From: Pseudomonas extremorientalis | GTDB lineage: Bacteria > Pseudomonadota > Gammaproteobacteria > Pseudomonadales > Pseudomonadaceae | Direction of reading: 5' to 3' | Assembly: GCF_001870465.1 (NCBI RefSeq) | Contig: NZ_MDGK01000003.1 | Location: forward strand, 62,001-126,000 | Length of the DNA: 64,000 nt | Shown: positions 9,208-17,493 of the stretch, one piece after another | Position numbering within the stretch: position 1 is the first letter of the stretch | How the letters are laid out: each line of letters opens with the position of its first letter | Made by a program: the position numbers and the translations under genes | Notes under the pieces: generated by a model | The model's input: only the letters and a program-made list of their open reading frames with translations | Told to the model about the DNA's origin: nothing | Database searches by the model: none

Positions 9208-9224
9208 GGTGTTGATGTGAAAAA

Positions 9225-9257
9225 ACGCCGCGTATCGTGAGGTACGCGGCGTTTTTT
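9225..9257 (+). terminator. Rho-independent terminator of acnB
   Basis: A 10-pair stem ACGCCGCGTA/TACGCGGCGT with an 8-base loop is followed by six T residues, 17 bases after the acnB stop. The A-run on the other side lets it work for the converging permease transcript too. Confidence 0.92.
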
Positions 9258-9279
9258 ATGCCTGGAATGCAGTACAAAT

Positions 9280-9366
9280 GTGGGAGGGGGCTTGCCCCCG
9301 ATAGCAGTGGGTCAGCCAATAAATCCGGCACTGAGACACCGCGATCGGGGGCAAGCCCCCTCCCAC
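9280..9366. repeat. REPIN (inverted REP pair)
   Basis: Complete REP arms GTGGGAGGGGGCTTGCCCCC and reverse complement flank a 47-base spacer. It lies between the converging acnB and amino acid permease genes, just after the acnB terminator. Confidence 0.9.
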
Positions 9367-9384
9367 ATTTTTACCGCGTCAGGT

Positions 9385-10662
9385 TTAAGCGAAGAACGAA
9401 TAGACAACCGCAGTAATCGCCACCAGGCCAACCGCCGTGACGAACACATTGGACGCCTGCCCCCGGTACTTGGCCATGGCCGGCACCTTGCGAATGGCAT
9501 ACATCGGCATCAGGAACAGAATCGAAGCAATGATCGGACCGCCCAGCGCCTCGATCATGCCGAGGATGCTCGGGTTCAACGTCGCCACGATCCAGCACAC
9601 CACCAGCATGAACGCCGCCGTCATGCGGTCCAGGCGCTTGGCCTCAGGGCGACGACCGGTCTTCAGCACCAGCCCCTTGAGGCCTTCACTCGCACCGATG
9701 TAATGCCCCAGGAACGACTTGGCAATCGCCACGAACGCAATCAACGGCGCTGCGAACTCGATGGTCGGGTTATTGAAGTGGTTGGCCAGGTACGACAGGA
9801 TCGACAGGTTCTGCGCCTTCGCTTCGGCCAGTTGCGCCGGCGACAGGGTCAGCACGCAGCTGAATACGAAGAACAGCACCATCACCACCATCAACAGGTG
9901 CGCACGGGACAGGATCTGCGAGCTGCGTTCATCGGCGTGGGCGCCGTACTGGCGCTTCTGGTCCACCGCGAAGGCCGAGATGATCGGCGAATGGTTGAAC
10001 GAGAACACCATCACCGGGATCGCCAGCCACAACGTGTTGAGCAGTGCGGACGGTGCGGGGATGACGCTGGCGGTGCTGAGGATGCCGCCGTTCCAGTGCG
10101 GAATCAGGTACACCGCCAGGAACAGCAACGCGACGATAAACGGATACACCATCAGGCTCATGGCCTTGACGATCACTTGCTCGCCGCAACGCACCACGGC
10201 CAGCAGGCCGAGGATCAGCACGAACGACAGGATCGCCCGGGGCGGTGGCGCAATGTGCAGTTGGTGTTCCATGAAGCTGCCGACCGTGTTGGTCAACGCC
10301 ACGCTGTAGATCAGCAGGATCGGGAAGATGGCGAAGAAGTACAGCAAGGTGATCAGCGCACCGGCCTTGATGCCGAAGTGTTCTTCCACCACGTCGGTGA
10401 TGTCGGAACCTTCACGGCCGGACAGCACGAAGCGGGTCAGGCCACGGTGGGCGAAGAAGGTCATCGGGAACGCCAGCAGCGCCAGGATCACCAGGGGCCA
10501 GAAGCCGCCCAGGCCTGCGTTGATCGGCAAGAACAGCGTACCGGCGCCAATGGCGGTACCGAACAAGCCAAGCATCCAGGTGGTGTCCTGGCGGCTCCAG
10601 CTTGTGAGGGTTGCAGGTGTCGTTGCATAGCGTTCGTCGACGCTATTGGCCTGATCATTCAT
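9385..10662 (-). CDS. Amino acid permease, SdaC/TdcC (HAAAP) family
   Basis: A 425-residue inner-membrane protein with about eleven hydrophobic segments. The N-terminal FGTAIGAGTLFLPI motif and the SFNHSPIISAF motif are those of the hydroxy/aromatic amino acid permease family that includes the serine carrier SdaC and threonine carrier TdcC, which are H+-coupled. Serine or threonine is the likely substrate, but the sequence does not decide. I chose the ATG at 10662 (MNDQANSV), which has GGAG about 10 bases upstream; a start 18 bases earlier lacks one. It is a single gene, divergent from a TetR regulator across 284 bases in which I see no gene and no clear operator. Confidence 0.88.
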   Translation of the reverse strand: MNDQANSVDERYATTPATLTSWSRQDTTWMLGLFGTAIGAGTLFLPINAGLGGFWPLVILALLAFPMTFFAHRGLTRFVLSGREGSDITDVVEEHFGIKAGALITLLYFFAIFPILLIYSVALTNTVGSFMEHQLHIAPPPRAILSFVLILGLLAVVRCGEQVIVKAMSLMVYPFIVALLFLAVYLIPHWNGGILSTASVIPAPSALLNTLWLAIPVMVFSFNHSPIISAFAVDQKRQYGAHADERSSQILSRAHLLMVVMVLFFVFSCVLTLSPAQLAEAKAQNLSILSYLANHFNNPTIEFAAPLIAFVAIAKSFLGHYIGASEGLKGLVLKTGRRPEAKRLDRMTAAFMLVVCWIVATLNPSILGMIEALGGPIIASILFLMPMYAIRKVPAMAKYRGQASNVFVTAVGLVAITAVVYSFFA

Positions 10663-10946
10663 CCGGTCGGATCTCCGCATTTACACGGCCGGGACGAGTC
10701 AGAAAAACCTGACAGGCAGCGCCCCGACCATAGAAGGGGCCGGATTGTCCGGGATTCTTGTGAATAAGCAAAGACTTAGCTGAGGAACGGTGGTGCGGTG
10801 CACGCCCGTAGGGGCGGCTGTAGACGGCGGTTTTCGGGGCCTGTGGCTGAAGGCAGAATATACATTCCCACACCAATCTATTTTAGAATCACGGCTGTTA
10901 CTGTAGTTTTCACACAACGCCCGCCGCTTATCCAGAGAGCCCCGCC

Positions 10947-11540
10947 ATGCCTCGCGTCTCCCGCAAACAAGCCGATCTCAACCGCGAAATCATCGTCGAG
11001 GCCGCCACGCACCTGTTTCGTGAGCGCGGACTGCACGGTATCAGCCTGTCAGACGTGATGGCTGCTGCCGGCCTGACCCACGGCGGGTTCTACGGGCACT
11101 TCGCCTCCAAGGAAGCCCTGGCCACCGAAGCCTGCCAACAGGCATTCGAGCACGCCAACCTGGGCTGGCAGGCCAAAATCGAGCACAGCGACGATCAACA
11201 GGCCGCGCGCCAGGCGGTGCTGGGGCCCTACCTGACCGCCACCCACCGCGACAACCCCGGCGACGGCTGCCCGGTCTCGGCTTTCGCCCCGGACATGTGC
11301 CATGAACCGGCCGATACCGCTTTGCAGCGCACCTTTATAGAAGGCGTTGAAAAGTCCCTGGAGATCTTCGCCCAACTCGAGGGCGGTGACCGTCAAGCCA
11401 TGCTGGCCCAGTACGCAATGATGGTGGGCGCAGTGACCCTGGCACGTGCGACACGGGGCAATAGCCTGTCGGACGAGTTCCTGAAGGCTGCAAGAAATGC
11501 CCTCCTGCCCGTTGACAGCCCTTCCCCCGTCCCGGCATGA
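10947..11540 (+). CDS. TetR family transcriptional regulator
   Basis: A 197-residue regulator. The N-terminal helix-turn-helix (about 10-58) has the classical TetR pattern, ending GLTHGGFYGHFASKEAL. The C-terminal ligand domain includes GDGCPVSAFAPD, a signature of the subgroup containing YcdC/AcrR-like proteins with a conserved CPxxAL-type loop. The effector is unknown. It is divergent from the permease and is followed 143 bases later by a 2-hydroxyacid dehydrogenase gene in the same direction; either could be its target. Confidence 0.9.
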   Translation: MPRVSRKQADLNREIIVEAATHLFRERGLHGISLSDVMAAAGLTHGGFYGHFASKEALATEACQQAFEHANLGWQAKIEHSDDQQAARQAVLGPYLTATHRDNPGDGCPVSAFAPDMCHEPADTALQRTFIEGVEKSLEIFAQLEGGDRQAMLAQYAMMVGAVTLARATRGNSLSDEFLKAARNALLPVDSPSPVPA

Positions 11541-11683
11541 CCAGGCCATGAACTTTTTCCGGCTCGTCCTCACCCATACCACCACGACCGCTTCCGGCGG
11601 CGGGCAAGCGCAGTCGAGACCCGCTTCTGACCGCACAAATACCGCATACTCCTCCCCTCAAACCCTTCAGGAAGAGCCTTCCG

Positions 11684-12637
11684 ATGACCGCCACTGTTCT
11701 GGTCCTGGTTGAAACCATCAACGAATACCTGCCCATCATCGAGGGCAATGACTTTCATGTGATCCTGGCGCCGACACCCGCCGAACGCGCCGAAGCCATC
11801 AAGGCCCACGGCAGCCAGATCAAGGCGGTGCTGACCCGTGGTCCGCTGGGCTTGTACGCCGAGGAAATCGCCGCCCTGCCCCTGCTGGAAATCATCTGCG
11901 TGATCGGCGCCGGCTACGAGCACGTCGACCTGCAGGCCGCCAGCAACCGCGGGATCGTGGTCACCAATGGCGCCGGGGTGAATGCGCCGTCGGTGGCCGA
12001 TCATGCCATGGCGTTGCTGCTGGCGCTGGTGCGCGGAATCCCGCAGACCGACGCCGCGGTGCGCCGCAGCGAATGGCCCAAAGTGATGCGCCCGTCCCTG
12101 GGCGGCAAACAATTGGGCATTCTCGGGTTGGGCGCCGTAGGTATGGAGATCGCCAAGCGCGCCGCCCTGGGGTTCGGCATGCAAGTGAGCTATCACAACC
12201 GCCAGCCCCGTGACGATGTGGACTACACCTACTGCGCCACCGCCGTTGAACTGGCGCGCACCTCGGACTTCCTGATCCTGGCCACGCCGGGCGGTGCCAG
12301 CACCCGCCACCTGATCGACCGCCATGCCCTGGATGCCCTGGGGCCGAATGGCTACCTGGTCAATATCGGCCGTGGCAGCGTGGTGGTCACCGCCGACCTG
12401 GTCGCCGCCCTGGAGCAGCGTCGCATCGGTGGCGCGGCGCTGGATGTGTTCGACGATGAGCCCAAGGTGCCCGACGCGCTCAAGAAACTCGGCAATACCG
12501 TGCTCACCTCCCACGTGGCCGGGCTGTCGCCGGAAGCGGCCCATGACACCGTGCAGCGCGTGGCCGACAACCTGGTGGAGTACTTTGCCGGCCGCCCGGT
12601 GCTCACTCCGGTCGCCCTGCCCCCGCCTACGAAATGA
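11684..12637 (+). CDS. D-isomer-specific 2-hydroxyacid dehydrogenase
   Basis: A 317-residue NAD(P)H-dependent dehydrogenase, probably acting as a glyoxylate/hydroxypyruvate reductase. The Rossmann motif GLGAVGMEIA lies at about 145-154. The family's catalytic triad is visible: Arg in NIGRGSVV, Glu in DVFDDEPKVP and His in SHVAGLS. The length and the single catalytic/NAD architecture match the GhrB/GyaR group. An AGGAAGAG ribosome site precedes the ATG. It stands alone; the downstream inverted repeat at 12681-12709 may end its transcript. Confidence 0.9.
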   Translation: MTATVLVLVETINEYLPIIEGNDFHVILAPTPAERAEAIKAHGSQIKAVLTRGPLGLYAEEIAALPLLEIICVIGAGYEHVDLQAASNRGIVVTNGAGVNAPSVADHAMALLLALVRGIPQTDAAVRRSEWPKVMRPSLGGKQLGILGLGAVGMEIAKRAALGFGMQVSYHNRQPRDDVDYTYCATAVELARTSDFLILATPGGASTRHLIDRHALDALGPNGYLVNIGRGSVVVTADLVAALEQRRIGGAALDVFDDEPKVPDALKKLGNTVLTSHVAGLSPEAAHDTVQRVADNLVEYFAGRPVLTPVALPPPTK

Positions 12638-12680
12638 CCGATCAGGCACGCTGATCATCCTCCAACACGCTAACCTATTA

Positions 12681-12709
12681 AGCCGCCCCGACCTTGTCGC
12701 TGGGCGGCT
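12681..12709 (+). terminator. Inverted repeat, possible terminator
   Basis: AGCCGCCC pairs with GGGCGGCT across a 13-base loop, 43 bases after the dehydrogenase stop. No T-run follows, so termination is uncertain; it could instead be a protein site ahead of the phosphotransferase gene. Confidence 0.4.
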
Positions 12710-12766
12710 GTGCGCATTAGATTAGGAAATAGTCCGAGGCCTTTAGAATAAGCAGAAGGGATAAGC

Positions 12767-13834
12767 ATGGCGCTGAACGACCAATCGACCCAGATTCGCC
12801 CAGGCGAAGAGCTTGATGCCAGCCTGATCGATCCCTACCTCAAGGCCCATATCCCGGGCCTGGACGGCACGCCCAGGATCAGCCAGTTTCCCGGTGGCGC
12901 GTCGAACCTGACCTACCTGTTGGAATACCCCGGCCAGGAATTCGTGCTGCGTCGCCCACCCTTTGGCCACAAGGCCAAGTCCGCCCATGACATGGGCCGC
13001 GAATACCGCATTCTCAACCAGCTCAAGGACGGTTTCCCCTATTGCCCCAAGGCCTATGTGCATTGCACTGACGAGTCGGTGATCGGTGCCGAGTTCTATG
13101 TGATGGAGCGCGTCAACGGCATCATCCTGCGCTCCGACCTGCCGCCCGAACTGGGCCTGGATGCGACCAGGACCGAAGCGTTGTGCAAAAGCTTCATCGA
13201 CAAGTTCGTGGAACTGCACCAGGTGGACTACCACGCCTGCGGCCTGGCCGACCTGGGCAAGCCCGACGGCTACGTGGCGCGCCAGATCCGCGGCTGGAGC
13301 GACCGCTACGAAAAGGCCCTGACCCCCGACGCACCAAGCTGGGAAGCCGTACGCGCCTGGCTCGAGGACAAGATGCCGGCCGATCAACCCACGTCCAGCA
13401 TCGTGCACAACGACTACCGCTTCGATAACGTGATCCTCGACCCGCACAACCCGATGCAGATCATCGGCGTGCTGGACTGGGAACTGACCACCCTCGGCGA
13501 CCCGCTGATGGACCTGGGCAACACCCTCGCCTACTGGATCGAAGCGGCGGACCCGGCGCCGGTGCAGTTGATGCGCCGCCAGCCGAGCAACGCCCCCGGC
13601 ATGCTCAATCGCCGTGAGTTCGTCGACTATTACGCCGAACGCTCCGGCATCCAGATCGACAATTTCGACTTCTACTACACCTACGGCCTGTTCCGCCTGG
13701 CCGGCATCGTGCAGCAGATCTACTACCGCTTCTTCCATGGCCAGACCCAGGACAAACGCTTTGCGCAGTTCATTCACATGAACAAGCTGCTCGAGCAGAT
13801 GAGCCTGAACGTCATCAGCAAATCGTCCCTTTAA
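12767..13834 (+). CDS. Phosphotransferase (APH/ACAD10-like kinase)
   Basis: A 355-residue protein of the aminoglycoside phosphotransferase/choline kinase fold. The nucleotide loop is FPGGASNLTYLL, the catalytic loop is IVHNDYRFDNVI with Asp216, and the metal site is VLDWEL with Asp237. It belongs to the bacterial ACAD10/11-like group rather than to antibiotic-resistance enzymes: these are encoded with acyl-CoA dehydrogenases and SDRs, and characterised members (such as LvaA of Pseudomonas) phosphorylate 4-hydroxyacyl-CoA esters. The gene is followed 9 bases later by an SDR gene, supporting a two-gene operon in hydroxyacid catabolism. The substrate is inference. An AGAAGGG ribosome site precedes the ATG. 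Confidence 0.85.
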   Translation: MALNDQSTQIRPGEELDASLIDPYLKAHIPGLDGTPRISQFPGGASNLTYLLEYPGQEFVLRRPPFGHKAKSAHDMGREYRILNQLKDGFPYCPKAYVHCTDESVIGAEFYVMERVNGIILRSDLPPELGLDATRTEALCKSFIDKFVELHQVDYHACGLADLGKPDGYVARQIRGWSDRYEKALTPDAPSWEAVRAWLEDKMPADQPTSSIVHNDYRFDNVILDPHNPMQIIGVLDWELTTLGDPLMDLGNTLAYWIEAADPAPVQLMRRQPSNAPGMLNRREFVDYYAERSGIQIDNFDFYYTYGLFRLAGIVQQIYYRFFHGQTQDKRFAQFIHMNKLLEQMSLNVISKSSL

Positions 13835-13843
13835 GGAACCGCT

Positions 13844-14611
13844 ATGTCCAAGACCCACCTGTTCGACCTCGATGGCAAGATCGCATTCGTTTCCGGCGCC
13901 AGCCGTGGCATCGGCGAGGCCATCGCCAAGTTGCTGGCCCAGCAAGGCGCCCACGTGATCGTCTCCAGCCGCAAGCTGGAAGGCTGCCAGCACGTCGCCG
14001 ATGCGATCATCGCCGACGGTGGCAAAGCCACGGCCATCGCTTGCCATATCGGTGAAATGGAGCAGATCACCCAGGTGTTCGCCGGTATCCGCGAGCAGTT
14101 CGGCCGCCTGGATATCCTGGTCAACAATGCCGCGACCAACCCGCAATTCTGCAACGTGCTGGACACCGACCTCGGTGCGTTCCAGAAGACCGTGGACGTG
14201 AACATCCGCGGCTACTTCTTCATGTCCGTGGAAGCCGGCAAACTGATGCGCGAGAACGGCGGCGGCAGCATCATCAACGTCGCCTCGATCAACGGGATCT
14301 CGCCGGGTGTGTTCCAGGGCATCTACTCGGTGACCAAGGCCGCCGTGATCAACATGACCAAGGTGTTCGCCAAGGAATGCGCGGCGTTCGGCATTCGCTG
14401 CAACGCCCTGCTGCCGGGCCTGACTGACACCAAGTTCGCCTCGGCGCTGGTGAAGAACGATTCCATCCTCAAAATGGCCCTGGCGCAGATCCCGCTCAAG
14501 CGTGTGGCCGACCCGAGCGAGATGGCCGGTGCGGTGCTGTTCCTGGCCAGTGACGCGTCCAGCTACACCACCGGCGTATCGCTGAATGTGGACGGCGGTT
14601 TCCTGTCCTGA
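13844..14611 (+). CDS. SDR family oxidoreductase
   Basis: A 255-residue classical short-chain dehydrogenase. The cofactor motif GASRGIGEAIA is at about 18-28, NNAAT follows at the usual position, and the catalytic Ser (about 148), Tyr161 and Lys165 (YSVTKAA) are present. It is translated from an ATG 9 bases after the phosphotransferase stop, so the two probably form an operon. An alcohol or 3-hydroxyacyl-CoA substrate is likely, given the partner. The end GVSLNVDGG is standard for the family. Confidence 0.92.
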   Translation: MSKTHLFDLDGKIAFVSGASRGIGEAIAKLLAQQGAHVIVSSRKLEGCQHVADAIIADGGKATAIACHIGEMEQITQVFAGIREQFGRLDILVNNAATNPQFCNVLDTDLGAFQKTVDVNIRGYFFMSVEAGKLMRENGGGSIINVASINGISPGVFQGIYSVTKAAVINMTKVFAKECAAFGIRCNALLPGLTDTKFASALVKNDSILKMALAQIPLKRVADPSEMAGAVLFLASDASSYTTGVSLNVDGGFLS

Positions 14612-14681
14612 GTACGCCTGGGTTTCTACAGATCGATTTGCGCGTAACCTTGGCGCAGATCGAACTGTCCCAGGATGAAAC

Positions 14682-16115
14682 ATGGAACTCCACATCGTCA
14701 TCAACGGGCGCAAGGACCTGGCTGCCCAGCTTTATCAGCAGTTGCGTGAAGCCATCGCCACCGGCCGACTCGCGGCGGGCGCGCAATTGCCACCCAGCCG
14801 CCTGCTGGCCGAGCAATTGGGCGTATCGCGCAAGACCGTGTCCGACACCTACGCCACGTTGACCTATGAAGGCCTGCTGGTGGGCAAGATTGGCCGTGGC
14901 ACCTTCGTCAATGCGTGGGCACCACAGACGAATCGCGTGCAAACCGCCACCGACCTGGCCTGCGCCGCTAACCTGGCGAAATGGCAGGCACTGCCCTCGC
15001 CCATGCATCATCCCACCCGCGACAGCACCTTGCGCTACGAATTTATCGGCGGTGCGACCAGCCGCCACCAGTTCCCCCTGGATGAATGGCGCCGCTGCAC
15101 CCAGGACGCGCTGCGGCGCATTGCCCGGAACAGTGGCTTCTACAGCCAACCCGAAGGCTTGCCGGCGCTGCGCAGCGCAATCGCCGGGCACATCGCGTTC
15201 TCCCGTGGCGTCAACTGCCGCGACAGCGACATCGTGGTCACCAACGGCGCGCAACAGGCGCTGGACCTGATTGCCCGCGTGGTACTGGAACCGGGCAGCG
15301 TTGTGGCGATGGAAGACCCCGGCTACAGCCCCGCCCGCCAGATGTTCATGGCGGTGGGCGCCCAGGTCGCCAGCGTGCCGGTGGATGAACAGGGCATCCG
15401 GGTCGACCTGATTCCCGACGGCACACGGCTGATCTATGTGACGCCCTCCCACCAGTTCCCCCTGGGCATGCCCATGAGCCTGGCGCGTCGTGAAGCCTTG
15501 CTGGCGCGGGCGTTCGAGCTGGGCGCGATCATTATCGAGGACGATTACGACAGCGAATTCCGCTATGAGGGGCGGCCCACCGACTCGCTGCAAAGCCTGG
15601 ACACCCGTGGTGTGGTGACCTATGTGGGCACCTTCTCGAAAACCCTGCTGCCCGAGTTGCGCCTGGGCTACGCGGTGCTGCCGCCGGCGATCTACGGCGC
15701 GGTGCTCAAGGCCAAGCAATTGACCGACCAGCACAGCTCCACCCTGCCCCAGTGGGCGTTGGCCAAGTTCATCAGCGAGGGCTACCTGCTCAAGCACATC
15801 CGCCGCTGCCACACGGTCTACGCCGGGCGCCGCGAGCGGATCCTGCAGCGCCTGGCGGGGGATCTGTCGCCGTGGTTCGAAGCGGTGCCGACCGTGGCCG
15901 GGTTCCACATGGCGGCGCTGTGCAAGGTGCCGGTGGACATGCCGCTGCTGATGGAGCTGGCGCGCCAGGCAGGAGTGGGCTTGTATCCCCTGGATGTGTT
16001 CTTCCACGATGCGCCGGTACGTCCTGGCCTGATCATCGGCTTCGGTGCCATCGAGGCCCTGGACATCGACCCGGCGCTGGATACGGTCCGCGATATTCTC
16101 CAGCAGATTGGCTAG
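14682..16115 (+). CDS. MocR-type GntR/aminotransferase regulator
   Basis: A 477-residue chimeric regulator. The N-terminal GntR winged helix (about 10-75) has LPPSRLLAEQLGVSRKTVSD. A linker leads to a fold-type I aminotransferase domain (about 110-470) with the PLP-binding Lys320 in GTFSKTLLPELRLGY and the PLP-contacting Asp in IIEDDYDSEFRY. Members such as GabR and PdxR sense PLP or amino compounds and often activate a neighbouring gene. Here the next gene, a periplasmic cupin, runs in the same direction 84 bases on and has a tandem repeat over its -35 region, so it is a possible target. The ligand is unknown. Confidence 0.93.
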   Translation: MELHIVINGRKDLAAQLYQQLREAIATGRLAAGAQLPPSRLLAEQLGVSRKTVSDTYATLTYEGLLVGKIGRGTFVNAWAPQTNRVQTATDLACAANLAKWQALPSPMHHPTRDSTLRYEFIGGATSRHQFPLDEWRRCTQDALRRIARNSGFYSQPEGLPALRSAIAGHIAFSRGVNCRDSDIVVTNGAQQALDLIARVVLEPGSVVAMEDPGYSPARQMFMAVGAQVASVPVDEQGIRVDLIPDGTRLIYVTPSHQFPLGMPMSLARREALLARAFELGAIIIEDDYDSEFRYEGRPTDSLQSLDTRGVVTYVGTFSKTLLPELRLGYAVLPPAIYGAVLKAKQLTDQHSSTLPQWALAKFISEGYLLKHIRRCHTVYAGRRERILQRLAGDLSPWFEAVPTVAGFHMAALCKVPVDMPLLMELARQAGVGLYPLDVFFHDAPVRPGLIIGFGAIEALDIDPALDTVRDILQQIG

Positions 16116-16131
16116 CGGATTTTCCGCCGGA

Positions 16132-16167
16132 TTGGTCATTGGTCACTCAGGCCCCGCGGCGTAGGGT
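16132..16167 (+). promoter_or_regulatory. Candidate cupin promoter with tandem TTGGTCA repeat
   Basis: Two perfect, adjacent copies of TTGGTCA (16132-16138 and 16139-16145) overlap a -35 TTGGTC, followed 17 bases later by TAGGGT at 16162-16167. MocR regulators commonly bind direct repeats, so this could be an operator for the upstream regulator. Confidence 0.4.
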
Positions 16168-16199
16168 GAAGAGGTCTCGAACTACTCGGAAACCTCATC

Positions 16200-16601
16200 A
16201 TGAAACGACTGCTCGCCGCCTCCCTGATGCTCGCCTCGCTCAGCGCCGTGGCTCACGAACCGGTGTACAACCAGGAGTCGATCAAGGTCCTGCAGGAGCA
16301 TGCGCTGGCCAATGTCCCGGGCAAGAAAACCCTCATGCTCACCGTCGATTACGCCCCCGGGCAGGCCACCGTGCCCCACAGCCACACCGGCACCGCCGTC
16401 GCCTATGTGCTGGAAGGCGCGATCACTTCACGGGTGAATGACGAGCCCGCGAAAACCTACAAGGTCGGCGAGTCGTTCTACGAGCCAGCGGGTTCCCGCC
16501 ACTTTGAATCGAGCAATGCCAGCCAGACCAAGCCGGCCAGGTTGCTGGTGGTGATGGTGCTGGATGACAAGGCCGAGGTGCTTACCCCTCTGCCCAAGTA
16601 A
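16200..16601 (+). CDS. Periplasmic cupin-domain protein
   Basis: A 133-residue protein with a cleavable signal peptide (MKRLLAASLMLASLSAVAHE, about 18 residues). The mature part is one cupin barrel. The first metal motif is VPHSHTGTAVAYVLEG (two His and later Glu) and the second is GESFYEPAGSRHFESSN with a His, consistent with a mononuclear metal site. It probably acts in the periplasm as a small binding protein or as an enzyme of unknown substrate. It follows the MocR gene and may be regulated by it. It converges on tag with a 30-base gap. Confidence 0.85.
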   Translation: MKRLLAASLMLASLSAVAHEPVYNQESIKVLQEHALANVPGKKTLMLTVDYAPGQATVPHSHTGTAVAYVLEGAITSRVNDEPAKTYKVGESFYEPAGSRHFESSNASQTKPARLLVVMVLDDKAEVLTPLPK

Positions 16602-16631
16602 CCCACCTTCTGATTTGTATCGGTCAGTGAC

Positions 16632-17261
16632 TCAGGGGCGTTTGAACTGGCGGCGCAGGCATTCGATCCGCTCGCGACAAGCACAGCCTTCCAGGTGATC
16701 ATTGACCATGCCCATCGCCTGCATCAACGCATACATCGTGGTCGGCCCCACGAACGTCCAGCCGCGCTTCTTCAAGGCCTTGGACAATCGCACCGAGGCC
16801 GGCGACGTGGGGTTGCCCGTCCAGTAAGCCATGTCCACCACCGCCGGCCGTTCATCCTCATCGGGTTCGAACGCCCACAACCAGCGCGCCAGCGAACCGG
16901 TCTCGTCCACCAGCTCACACGCCCGGCGCGCATTGTTGATCGTGGACACGATCTTGGCCCGATTGCGCACAATGCCCGGGTCCTGCATCAACCGCGCGAT
17001 ATCTGCTTCGCCGTACTGCGCCACCCGCCGAAAATCAAAGCCTTCGAAGGCCACCCGGAACTGCTCGCGCTTGCGCAGGATGGTGATCCAGGCCATGCCC
17101 GCCTGAAAGCCTTCGAGGCAGATCTTCTCGTACAACTGGATATCGTCCGCCACCGGCACGCCCCATTCGGCGTCGTGGTAACGCGGGTACTCCGGCGCCG
17201 CCGTGCGCCAGGTGCAGTGGGTCTGCCCGGTTTCGTCAGTGGTCAGTCCTGGTGTGTCCAT
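16632..17261 (-). CDS. tag: DNA-3-methyladenine glycosylase I
   Basis: A 209-residue base-excision repair enzyme that removes 3-methyladenine. The zinc site uses an N-terminal Cys (QTHCTW), a His (RYHDAEWG) and the C-terminal NDHLEGCAC motif. The catalytic region LEGFQAGMAWITILRKRE matches Tag, with the conserved Glu and Trp in the alkylbase pocket. The helix-hairpin-helix-like region is SKALKKRGWTFVGPT. The N-terminus is about 13 residues longer than E. coli Tag. It is divergent from the symporter gene; the 232-base gap holds the palindromes listed below. Confidence 0.94.
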   Translation of the reverse strand: MDTPGLTTDETGQTHCTWRTAAPEYPRYHDAEWGVPVADDIQLYEKICLEGFQAGMAWITILRKREQFRVAFEGFDFRRVAQYGEADIARLMQDPGIVRNRAKIVSTINNARRACELVDETGSLARWLWAFEPDEDERPAVVDMAYWTGNPTSPASVRLSKALKKRGWTFVGPTTMYALMQAMGMVNDHLEGCACRERIECLRRQFKRP

Positions 17262-17346
17262 CCATCACCTCATGTGCCGAGCAGCGGATGATAAGCGAAA
17301 AAAATTCCGCCCTGCCAACCGCTCAAGCATCGTCGTTACCGACCAA

Positions 17347-17359
17347 CTGGTCAGACCGG
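17347..17359. promoter_or_regulatory. FadR-subfamily GntR-like operator
   Basis: CTGGTCAGACCGG contains TGGT-N3-ACC, the core recognised by FadR-subfamily GntR regulators such as LldR and PdhR (TGGTNNNACCA). It lies just upstream of the putative symporter -35. Two GntR/FCD regulators are encoded directly after the symporter. Confidence 0.45.
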
Positions 17360-17384
17360 GACCTCTCAACCGCCAAATAATTGC

Positions 17385-17414
17385 TTGTGATTTCAAAAAT
17401 ACCGGGCGTAGACT
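17385..17414 (+). promoter_or_regulatory. Candidate promoter of the dicarboxylate symporter
   Basis: TTGTGA (17385-17390) and TAGACT (17409-17414) are spaced by 18 bases, predicting a start near 17421. The spacing and the flanking palindromes support it, but it is a pattern match. Confidence 0.4.
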
Positions 17415-17434
17415 GGCCCCGCACTGGACTTACC

Positions 17435-17454
17435 GGTAAGACCACAAAAATTAA
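17435..17454. promoter_or_regulatory. 20-bp palindrome in the symporter leader, probable operator
   Basis: TGGACTTACCGGTAAGACCA is symmetrical at 9 of 10 base pairs, with a perfect 12-base core CTTACCGGTAAG (17439-17450). It begins about 15 bases after the predicted transcription start and ends 39 bases before the ATG, a typical repressor position. Confidence 0.6.
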
Positions 17455-17493
17455 GCCCTGGAACCACCAGGGCACCGAATAGAGATCCCTCCC

